DNA from: DASZHA01 sp049644325
Lineage (GTDB): Bacteria; Chloroflexota; Dormibacteria; DASZGP01
DNA: 6,675 bases
Direction of reading: 5' to 3'
Assembly (NCBI GenBank): GCA_049644325.1
Contig: JBARRR010000006.1
Location: 1 to 6,675, forward strand
Positions 1-4,671 of this stretch are shown piece by piece. The notes under the pieces are model-generated. The model was not told the origin of the DNA. It saw nothing but the letters and a program-made list of their open reading frames with translations, and searched no databases. Position 1 is the stretch's first letter. Each line of letters starts with the position of its first letter. Both the position numbers and the translations under genes were made by a program.

Positions 1-209
1 GTGCCGGGATCAAGGCCGGTGGCGCCCTGGTTGCTCGCGGCCGAGACCACCGTCAGGCGGCCGCCGATATAGCCGTAGTGGTGGGCGATGTGTACGCCCG
101 ACACCGTCCCAACCGCCAGGCTGAAGGCGATCACGACAAAGACGCTCAGCTGGCTAAGGACACCCCCCAGGGCCCGTGGAAGCGCGGGCCGCACCCGCCG
201 TCGGCTCAT
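1..209 (-). CDS. N-terminal fragment of an unidentified membrane-anchored or secreted protein (cut by window edge)
   Basis: An open frame runs from an ATG at 207-209 to the left edge without a stop, giving 69 codons. The start is a basic stretch (MSRRRVRPALPR) followed by a hydrophobic segment at about residues 18-40 (sequence like SVFVVIAFSLAVGTVSGV), then a polar part beginning HIAHHYGYIGG. This is the layout of an uncleaved membrane anchor or signal peptide followed by an extracytoplasmic domain. No other ATG, GTG or TTG occurs between this ATG and the in-frame stop at 249-251, so the start is well defined, but there is no clear Shine-Dalgarno. A TTGACG element at 256-261 on the same strand could be a -35 box, but I find no good -10 with it. 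The family cannot be named from the visible part; a membrane sensor kinase or an exported protein would both fit. Confidence 0.55.
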   Translation of the reverse strand, partial: MSRRRVRPALPRALGGVLSQLSVFVVIAFSLAVGTVSGVHIAHHYGYIGGRLTVVSAASNQGATGLDPG

Positions 210-330
210 TGGCGAATGGACTTTACATGAATGAACACTAAGACCGAGTTAATGGCGTCAAGTTGTAACCCCCCTGAAATGTCAGTGTCCAAGTCGTTTA
301 GAGAGACTCGTTAGAAAATTGTTGTTTGAG

Positions 331-354
331 GCGTTAGAAGTGGGCGCTAGAAGT
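331..354. repeat. Imperfect 13-bp-period tandem repeat over the PPOX stop codon
   Basis: GCGTTAGAAGT (331-341) and GCGCTAGAAGT (344-354) match at 10 of 11 positions with a 13-bp period. The second copy contains the last codons and the TAG stop of the oxidoreductase gene; the first lies just downstream of it. It looks like a small slippage duplication of the gene end. No function is evident. Confidence 0.6.
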
Positions 355-733
355 AGTCGAAGGTTCGCTCGATCTCGACGCGGATGATAAGACGGTCGGT
401 GGCGCCCCGGTAAGAGTCCCGCCCGTACTTCCGGGCGAGCTTTTGGATGTGGTCCCAGCCGCCCTCGGTGGTCATCTCCTTGACCCTGCCAACGGCGGCC
501 ACGTTCTTGTTGTTGTCATTGCGGTCGAAGACACAGAGTCCCACCCGCGGGTTACGCTGCAGGTTCTTGGGCCAGCTGCGGGTCTCGGTGGAGTTGAGGA
601 GGACGTCATCACCATCGAGGTCGACCCAGGCCATGGTCACGCGGGGATAGCCGTCCTTGCCGTTACTCGACACAGCGCACAGGTTGGCCTCCTCGAAGAA
701 CCGGCGCTCCTCCTCGGTCAGCTTCTTGGCCAT
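347..733 (-). CDS. PPOX-class (split-barrel) F420- or flavin-dependent oxidoreductase
   Basis: This is a 128-residue protein of the pyridoxamine 5'-phosphate oxidase-like split beta-barrel superfamily, close in size and pattern to mycobacterial Rv1155-type F420-binding proteins. The pattern includes an N-terminal helix (EEERRFFEEANLCAVSS, residues 7-23), the strand pair around YPRVTMAWVDLDGDDVLL (29-46), the phosphate-binding segment TRSWPKNLQRNPRVGL (51-66), a VGRVKE strand (81-86) and a helix plus loop ending KYGRDSYRG (102-110). Such proteins are cytoplasmic dimers that use F420, FMN or sometimes heme; the cofactor and substrate cannot be told here. The ATG has a GGGGAAG stretch about 10 nt upstream as a possible ribosome site. 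A TATAGA at 752-757 could be a -10 box, otherwise the gene depends on readthrough from the sigma factor upstream, across the hairpin at 759-794. Confidence 0.85.
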   Translation of the reverse strand: MAKKLTEEERRFFEEANLCAVSSNGKDGYPRVTMAWVDLDGDDVLLNSTETRSWPKNLQRNPRVGLCVFDRNDNNKNVAAVGRVKEMTTEGGWDHIQKLARKYGRDSYRGATDRLIIRVEIERTFDYF

Positions 734-758
734 CGCTGTCTACTTCCCCATCTATAGA

Positions 759-794
759 GAAGGGGCGGAAGGAGTCTCCTCCATCCGCCCCTTC
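759..794 (-). terminator. Strong hairpin between the sigma-70 gene and the PPOX gene, likely terminator or attenuator
   Basis: A perfect 11-bp inverted repeat, GAAGGGGCGGA (759-769) and TCCGCCCCTTC (784-794), encloses a second palindrome, AGGAG-T-CTCCT (770-780), so the RNA could form a long stem. It begins about 10 nt after the sigma factor stop codon in the direction of transcription. The sequence that follows on the minus strand is TCTATAG, which is not a real T-run, so termination may be partial or factor-assisted and some readthrough into the PPOX gene is possible. Confidence 0.6.
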
Positions 795-804
795 AGGCTT
801 CAGA

Positions 805-1710
805 CTAGGCCGCGTCCTTGCGCAGCTTCTCGAGGGCCCGCTTCTCGATCTGGCGCACGCCCTCGCGGGTGAGGCCGACGCGGCGGCCGATCTCATCCAG
901 GGTCTTGCCCTCGCCGTCGGTGAGGCCGAAGCGCAGCTCGAGCACCAGGCGCTCGCGCTCCTCCAGCTTGGCCAGCGACTCCAGCACGTCAGCCGGCAGG
1001 CCGCTCTCGGCCTGGGGGTCGGTGCCGTTGGGGTCGGGGATGAGGTTGGCCAGCGGGTTACCTTCCTCATCGATCTCGAGGTCCAGCGAGGTGCTGACGT
1101 ATGCCAGCCGCTGGAGGTCGTCGATCTTCGACACGTCGAGGCCGGTGGCCTCGGCGATCTCCCAGGGCTCGGGGTCACGACCCAGCTTCTGGCTCAGGGC
1201 CTCCTTGGCGCGCAGCGCCTTGGACCGCATCTCGTGGACATGGACCGGCAGGCGGATGGGAAGGGCCTGGTCCGCCAGCGCACGCTGGATCGCCTGGCGA
1301 ATCCACCAGGTGGCGTAGGTCGAGAACTTGAAGCCGCGCCGGTAGTCGAACTTGTCGACCGCGCGGAGCAGGCCGAGGTTGCCCTCCTGGATCAGGTCCG
1401 GGAGCGGCAGGCCGCGACCCTGGTAGCGCTTGGCGATGCTGACCACCAGCCGGGTGTTGGCCTCGATCAGGTGACGCCGGGCGCTCTCGTCGCCATCCTC
1501 GGCGGCGGCGGCTAGTACCTTCTCTGACTGGGCGTTGAGCAGCGGGACCTTGCGGATCTCCTGGAGATATGACTTGACCACGTCGGGCTCTTCGGCCGCG
1601 GCGGTCTCCTTGACATCCTCTTTCTCCTCAGGCTCGATCATCGGGCGCTCGAGGATCTGCTGCAGAGTCTGCTCCTTCTGGAGCCCTATCTCGTTCTCGT
1701 TCTCAGTCAT
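805..1710 (-). CDS. RNA polymerase sigma-70 factor, RpoD/SigA family (group 1 or 2)
   Basis: This 301-residue sigma factor directs RNA polymerase to promoters. It has region 1.2 (about 43-70, DVVKSYLQEIRKVPLL), region 2 (81-151, with RLVVSIAKRYQGRG, DLIQEGNLGLLRAVDKFD, and the core 2.3-2.4 stretch FSTYATWWIRQAIQRA), region 3 (about 153-230) and region 4 (about 240-298, with the helix-turn-helix LDEIGRRVGLTREGVRQIEK). The 2.4 residues match those that read TATAAT-like -10 elements. There is no region 1.1 and no long acidic insert, only a short acidic N-terminus, so it is shorter than most primary sigmas. It could be the housekeeping factor or a group 2 paralogue; the window does not decide. 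The ATG at 1708-1710 is the only possible start before the in-frame TGA at 1726-1728, yet no Shine-Dalgarno is seen. It stands alone after a 282-bp spacer, with an ECF-like promoter element at 1833-1858. Confidence 0.93.
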   Translation of the reverse strand: MTENENEIGLQKEQTLQQILERPMIEPEEKEDVKETAAAEEPDVVKSYLQEIRKVPLLNAQSEKVLAAAAEDGDESARRHLIEANTRLVVSIAKRYQGRGLPLPDLIQEGNLGLLRAVDKFDYRRGFKFSTYATWWIRQAIQRALADQALPIRLPVHVHEMRSKALRAKEALSQKLGRDPEPWEIAEATGLDVSKIDDLQRLAYVSTSLDLEIDEEGNPLANLIPDPNGTDPQAESGLPADVLESLAKLEERERLVLELRFGLTDGEGKTLDEIGRRVGLTREGVRQIEKRALEKLRKDAA

Positions 1711-1832
1711 TTCATTCGTGGAACGTCAACCGCAGGAAGCATCCCTACGGGACCATCTTTCGTTCGTGTGTGCGTCACCGTTACAGTCTTTTCTTGCCCG
1801 TTGGCCTACCAATACAAACTCCTACTTGGTAG

Positions 1833-1858
1833 AACCGGGCATAGGGCACCGAAGTTCC
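1833..1858 (-). promoter_or_regulatory. Candidate ECF-type promoter (GGAAC-N18-GTT) upstream of the sigma-70 gene
   Basis: On the minus strand GGAAC (1854-1858) is followed after exactly 18 nt by GTT (1833-1835). This agrees with the GGAAT-N18-GTT form known for actinobacterial SigR/SigH-type promoters. A start site just downstream would give a leader of about 115 nt before the sigma-70 ATG. The motif is short, so chance occurrence is possible; I found no equally good copy before the ECF gene in this window. Confidence 0.3.
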
Positions 1859-1897
1859 CTTGACGGGGCGTGGAAAAGTCGTTTGGAGTGGCGCGTG

Positions 1898-1971
1898 GCG
1901 TCATTGTCTCATGTTTCTAGGCATGACGCAAGCCCTGCCGCAGCGCGTCATTTGTCCCCAGGTTGTCCCCA
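1898..1971. repeat. Cluster of short repeats in the 282-bp spacer (GCGTCAT x3, TTGTCCCCA x2)
   Basis: The spacer 1711-1992 has no gene. Its right part contains GCGTCAT at 1898-1904 and 1945-1951 and the inverted copy ATGACGC at 1923-1929; the first pair forms a 7-bp inverted repeat with an 18-nt gap. Next to them TTGTCCCCA occurs twice, at 1952-1960 and 1963-1971, with an 11-bp period, about one helical turn. They lie between the end of the cupredoxin gene and the candidate sigma-70 promoter and could be regulator sites. No clear T-tailed terminator for the cupredoxin gene is seen here. Confidence 0.45.
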
Positions 1972-1992
1972 AATTGAGGAAATGATGGGTAT

Positions 1993-2709
1993 CTATCCGC
2001 CCGCCCCGCCAGGTCGGATCCGGAGGTACCAGAAGGTACCCGCCCCTACCGCCAGGACGATAACAACGGCGGCGATTATGGGGACCAGGGGCGGCCCACT
2101 GGAGCTGTTGGCGGGGCTGCTGGGGACCGCGGTGGGTCCGCCGCCAGGGCTCGCGCTGGGGCTGGGGCTGTCCGAGGGACTGGCCAGGGCCACGGCAGCG
2201 CTGGTCGGACCGGCGGATGGCGATGAGGTGGTCTTGGGCTTTGCGGTCGTGCCGCCGCTGCCACCTGAGCCCGAGCCTCCTCCGCCCGAGCCCGAGCTAC
2301 TCGTCGGCGGCGGAGGTGGCGGGTTTGCACCCCGGACGGTGACCGAGCCCGGCATTGCCGCGCCATGGACCGAGCATTGGAAGTTGTAGACGCCAGCAGC
2401 CGGGAAGGAGCAACTCCCGTACGAACTGCTCGGGCACCCTGACGGCCAGGAGCCCAGTTTGTCGAGTCCATGGCTGCCGCACCCTGGTCCCCAGGTGACC
2501 TGTTCGCCGACATTGATGGTCACGTTGGCCGGGGACCACATCAATGTCTGCTGGTTAAGTGGGCAGCCGTTGCCTCCGTAGGCCTTAATCGTCATCGAGG
2601 CGGCGTTGGCGACTATCGGGCCGCCGTTGAGCATTGCGGCACCGAAGAGGGGGAGCCACACCATCGCAACGACGGCGGCACGCCCAGCCAACCCTGTAGC
2701 CCTGAACAA
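1993..2709 (-). CDS. Cupredoxin-domain protein with C-terminal membrane anchor
   Basis: An extracytoplasmic type-1 copper protein of up to 238 residues, probably an electron carrier. It has a signal peptide (basic N-terminus, hydrophobic core, likely cleavage after ANA at residue 36), a plastocyanin-like domain at about 38-127, a Pro/Ser/Gly/Thr-rich linker (130-207), one membrane helix (208-228, VPIIAAVVIVLAVGAGTFWYL) and a short basic tail. Likely copper ligands are His80 (in GCGSHGLDKL) and Cys112, His115 and Met119 in QCSVHGAAMPG. Cysteines 49, 77, 92 and 100 are extra and could form disulfides. The start is uncertain: TTG at 2707-2709 has no ribosome site, while TTG at 2689-2691 is preceded by AGGG at a suitable distance and keeps the signal peptide. 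It follows the cupredoxin lipoprotein gene by 16 bp and is the last gene of the ECF-Rieske-cupredoxin set. Copper binding is inferred from ligands, not shown. Confidence 0.85.
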   Translation of the reverse strand: MFRATGLAGRAAVVAMVWLPLFGAAMLNGGPIVANAASMTIKAYGGNGCPLNQQTLMWSPANVTINVGEQVTWGPGCGSHGLDKLGSWPSGCPSSSYGSCSFPAAGVYNFQCSVHGAAMPGSVTVRGANPPPPPPTSSSGSGGGGSGSGGSGGTTAKPKTTSSPSAGPTSAAVALASPSDSPSPSASPGGGPTAVPSSPANSSSGPPLVPIIAAVVIVLAVGAGTFWYLRIRPGGAGG

Positions 2710-2725
2710 GAGAGCCCGCAGGTGG

Positions 2726-3214
2726 TCAGTACCCGTATGGATTGCTCGTCTTGGGCGCGACGCTCGGAGCCGCCGGCGAGGAAGTCGCCGGCGAGGATGC
2801 CGCGGGCGCGGCCGAGCCGCTCAGGTTGACCGTGCCGACCATGTTGTTGCTGTCCTTGTGGTACTTGCAGAACATCTGAATGGTGCCCGAGCCGGTCGGG
2901 GTGAAGGTGAAGGTCTTGGTCTGGCCGTTGTCCGCCTCCCCCACGTCGGTACTGCCGACGGTGAGGTCGTGCTCCTTGGTGCCGGCGTTGATGAAGGTCA
3001 CCTTCACCTCCTTGCCGGCGGCAAGGTTGAGGGTGCTGGGGTCAAAGCAGTAGTCGGCCGCGGTGATGGTGATCGTCGTCCCCGACGCCGGCGACGCGCT
3101 ACCGGGACAGCTGGCAGAGGCGCTGCCCGAGCCAGTGGTCGTGCTCGACCCGCAAGCGGCCAACACGAGTACCAATCCAGGCGCAGCGAGCGCGGTGAAC
3201 AGCCTTCTAACCAT
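2726..3214 (-). CDS. Cupredoxin-domain lipoprotein (type-1 copper, plastocyanin-like)
   Basis: A 162-residue lipoprotein. A basic N-terminus (MVRRLF) and hydrophobic core end in the lipobox LAAC, so Cys21 would be lipidated and the protein tethered outside the membrane. A Ser/Thr/Gly-rich spacer leads to a cupredoxin domain at about 46-131. Likely copper ligands are His82 (KEHDLTV), Cys116 and His119 in MFCKYHK, and Met125 in NNMVGTV, which is C-x2-H-x5-M, one residue longer than plastocyanin. Cys36 and Cys56 are additional. A Pro/Ala/Ser-rich tail (134-157) ends in NPYGY. The ATG at 3212-3214 is chosen because GGAGG lies 9 nt upstream and the lipoprotein signal starts there; the frame stays open to 3562 but that extension overlaps the Rieske gene and has no signal features. 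The ribosome site is inside a 9-bp hairpin (3219-3247). By position it may accept electrons from the Rieske protein upstream. Confidence 0.88.
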   Translation of the reverse strand: MVRRLFTALAAPGLVLVLAACGSSTTTGSGSASASCPGSASPASGTTITITAADYCFDPSTLNLAAGKEVKVTFINAGTKEHDLTVGSTDVGEADNGQTKTFTFTPTGSGTIQMFCKYHKDSNNMVGTVNLSGSAAPAASSPATSSPAAPSVAPKTSNPYGY

Positions 3215-3218
3215 CAGA

Positions 3219-3247
3219 ACCACCTCCGACTTGGTCTGGGAGGTGGT
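3219..3247 (-). promoter_or_regulatory. Hairpin that buries the Shine-Dalgarno of the cupredoxin lipoprotein
   Basis: In the RNA, ACCACCTCC (from 3239-3247) pairs perfectly with GGAGGTGGT (from 3219-3227), with an 11-nt loop in which GAC and GTC could pair further. The GGAGG of the second arm is the ribosome-binding site of the gene starting at 3214, and only 4 nt separate the stem from the ATG. The stem would compete with the ribosome. It lies in the 44-bp gap after the Rieske gene and has no T-run, so a terminator role is less likely. Confidence 0.6.
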
Positions 3248-3258
3248 ACGGGGGGCGG

Positions 3259-3954
3259 TTACGCCCGGTTGACCTCGACCTCGATCATGCCGTCGCGGAC
3301 CCGGCTCTGGATCCGGGGCAGCGACTTCAGGTACTCCGACTTCACCGGGGAGCCTTCGAGGTCGAACGATGCCCCGTGGCAGGGGCAGTCGAGGCTCTTG
3401 GTGACGGCGTTGAACTTCAGGATGCAGCCCATGTGGGTGCAGACGGCCGAGAGAGCGTCGTACTGACCGGCGGCGTTGATGACAAAGCCCTGCACCGCGC
3501 CCGACGAGAACCGGACCGCCTGGCCGTCGCCAACCGTCGCGGCGGCGACCACCGGGACCCACTGCCCGTCGGTGATGTTGAGGTTGTCCTGGCCCGGGGC
3601 GGAACCAGTGTCGGCCGTGCCATCAACGGCGGGCGCCAAAGGCGCCAGGCGGTCGATGGCGACCCCGGCCGCCACCGCCGCGGCGGCCGAGACGCCGGCC
3701 GCCTGGAGCAGACGGCGGCGGGAGAGGCCATCGGCAGGACCCCCACCGTCACCGCTGGCCTGACGGGCCAGCCGGCGTTCCAGCTGCTGGACAAATTCCT
3801 GCGATGGCAGGTCAGACCCGGGGCGGGCCGCCTTCAAAGCGGCAGCCGCGTGCATCGCCTCTGCCTCATCCGGCTCCGCCGGGAAGCGCCGCGGGCGGCG
3901 GTCCTTGAGGAGCGCGTCGACGAAAGCGGCGATGCGGTTCGCGCCGCGGCTCAT
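3259..3954 (-). CDS. Rieske [2Fe-2S] protein with Tat-type anchor and long N-terminal segment
   Basis: This 231-residue protein has three parts. Residues 1-77 are polar and charged (RRPRRFPAEPDEAEAM, then LPSQEFVQQLERRLARQ). Residues 78-104 carry a twin-arginine motif (SRRRLLQAAG) and an Ala-rich hydrophobic stretch, a probable Tat-dependent anchor. Residues about 122-231 form a Rieske domain with CTHMGC (172-177) and CPCHGASF (190-197): Cys172, His174, Cys190 and His193 would bind the [2Fe-2S] cluster and Cys177-Cys192 form the disulfide typical of respiratory, high-potential Rieske proteins. The fold domain would face outside and residues 1-77 the cytoplasm. Its ATG overlaps the stop of the ECF sigma gene (ATGA) with AGGAGG 7 nt upstream, so the two are translationally coupled. 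No cytochrome b gene is adjacent, so a bc1-complex role is not supported here. An anti-sigma role for the N-terminus is inference. Confidence 0.92.
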   Translation of the reverse strand: MSRGANRIAAFVDALLKDRRPRRFPAEPDEAEAMHAAAALKAARPGSDLPSQEFVQQLERRLARQASGDGGGPADGLSRRRLLQAAGVSAAAAVAAGVAIDRLAPLAPAVDGTADTGSAPGQDNLNITDGQWVPVVAAATVGDGQAVRFSSGAVQGFVINAAGQYDALSAVCTHMGCILKFNAVTKSLDCPCHGASFDLEGSPVKSEYLKSLPRIQSRVRDGMIEVEVNRA

Positions 3955-4538
3955 GCCTGCGCCTCCTGGTCGCGCTGGGCGGCGCGGCGGAGGGCTCGGA
4001 ACTGAAGCACCTTGGTGTTGGCGACGGTCAGGTTTAGCGCGGTCGCCGTCTCGCGGATCGAGTAGCCGCGCAGAAAACGCAGCTCCAGCACCTGGCGGTA
4101 GTTGTCTGGGAGCCGCGCCAGCACCTCATTGGCGCGGCGGACGCCGGGGTCGTCCTCCTCGCGCTCAGGTGGGCTGGGCCGCGCTGCCGGGGCGGGCGTC
4201 TCATCGCCGAGCACCACCAGCAGGGCATCGTAGTGGTTACGCCAGTGGTCGGCCAGCACCGTGCGGGCGGTGGCGAAGAGGTAGCTGCGAATCTCGGGCA
4301 TGGAGGCTGGGAGACGCAAACGCGGCAGGGCGCGTATGTAGACCTGGGTGGTCAGGTCCTCGGCGTCGGCGCGGTTTCCCGCCCGCGCATAGATATATCG
4401 ATAGACCTGGACGACGGTCTCGCGGTAAACCGACTCCCAATGCGCCGACGTTGCCGCGGACGTGGAGGCGCCGCCGACGACGCGCAGCAGGGGCTGGTCG
4501 TCGTCGGTCCCCGACTGGGTTTCCTCAGCCACCAACAT
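3951..4538 (-). CDS. ECF-family RNA polymerase sigma factor
   Basis: A 195-residue extracytoplasmic-function sigma factor. Region 2 spans about 34-103, with the DAED-containing helix (NRADAEDLTTQVYIRAL, 55-71) and the -10 reading part EIRSYLFATARTVLADHW (82-99). A Pro/Ala/Glu-rich linker (112-133) leads to region 4 at about 136-187, with ARLPDNYRQVLELRFLRGYS and the helix-turn-helix IRETATALNLTVANTKVLQF. Regions 1 and 3 are absent, as expected for the family. Its stop overlaps the Rieske start by ATGA, the usual position of an anti-sigma gene. The ATG at 4536-4538 has no free ribosome site: a 7-bp hairpin (4541-4557) ends 2 nt before it. TTG and GTG codons directly follow the ATG and are alternative starts. 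It heads the minus-strand gene set and lies back to back with fabI. Confidence 0.92.
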   Translation of the reverse strand: MLVAEETQSGTDDDQPLLRVVGGASTSAATSAHWESVYRETVVQVYRYIYARAGNRADAEDLTTQVYIRALPRLRLPASMPEIRSYLFATARTVLADHWRNHYDALLVVLGDETPAPAARPSPPEREEDDPGVRRANEVLARLPDNYRQVLELRFLRGYSIRETATALNLTVANTKVLQFRALRRAAQRDQEAQA

Positions 4539-4540
4539 GT

Positions 4541-4557
4541 GCCGTCGTCCCGACGGC
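4541..4557 (-). promoter_or_regulatory. 7-bp hairpin directly before the ECF sigma start codon
   Basis: On the minus strand GCCGTCG-GGA-CGACGGC forms a perfect 7-bp stem with a 3-nt loop, ending 2 nt before the ATG at 4538. The only purine-rich ribosome-site-like bases (GGGA) are in the loop and top of the stem. It could limit translation or bind a factor; a palindromic DNA operator is the alternative reading. Confidence 0.45.
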
Positions 4558-4617
4558 GGACGTATCCGCTTTTCTCATGCGCCTCAGGGTTGCCCCCCGT
4601 GAAGAGTCTCCAATTGA

Positions 4618-4646
4618 GTCATACCTGCACGAGTTACAAAGCGCAA
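4618..4646 (-). promoter_or_regulatory. Candidate sigma-70-type promoter for the ECF-Rieske-cupredoxin genes
   Basis: On the minus strand TTGCGC (4641-4646) and TATGAC (4618-4623) are separated by 17 nt. The -35 matches the consensus at the TTG, the -10 at four of six bases. It lies in the fabI/ECF divergent spacer and would give a leader of about 70 nt that includes the hairpin at 4541-4557. No ECF-type motif is clear here, so self-activation is not supported by sequence. Confidence 0.35.
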
Positions 4647-4671
4647 GGCGATCTGGAATACTCCTTCATCG

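Noticed and set aside
663..1178. Second minus-strand frame within the sigma-70 gene
   Set aside because: It is an out-of-frame reading of sigma region 3-4 codons, rich in Ser/Arg/Pro, without domains.
2155..2170. GCTGGG tandem repeat as a possible regulatory or mobile repeat
   Set aside because: It encodes the SPSPSASP linker of the cupredoxin protein; low-complexity coding explains it.
1535..2389. Plus-strand open frame of 284 codons
   Set aside because: It runs antisense to the sigma-70 start and the cupredoxin gene, is Pro/Glu/Gly low-complexity, and arises from the GC-rich linker codons on the other strand.
2606..3466. Plus-strand open frame of 286 codons
   Set aside because: It is antisense to three well-supported genes, has Arg/Gly-rich shadow composition and no recognisable domain.
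3215..3562. In-frame extension of the cupredoxin lipoprotein frame upstream to 3562 (about 116 more residues)
   Set aside because: It overlaps the Rieske gene in another frame, has a Gly/Arg-rich shadow composition, and the ATG at 3214 has an SD and begins a proper lipoprotein signal.
3259..3954. Rieske protein as a subunit of a cytochrome bc1 complex (petA/qcrA)
   Set aside because: The disulfide-type cluster motif fits, but there is no cytochrome b or c1 gene beside it, and the neighbours are an ECF sigma factor and cupredoxins.
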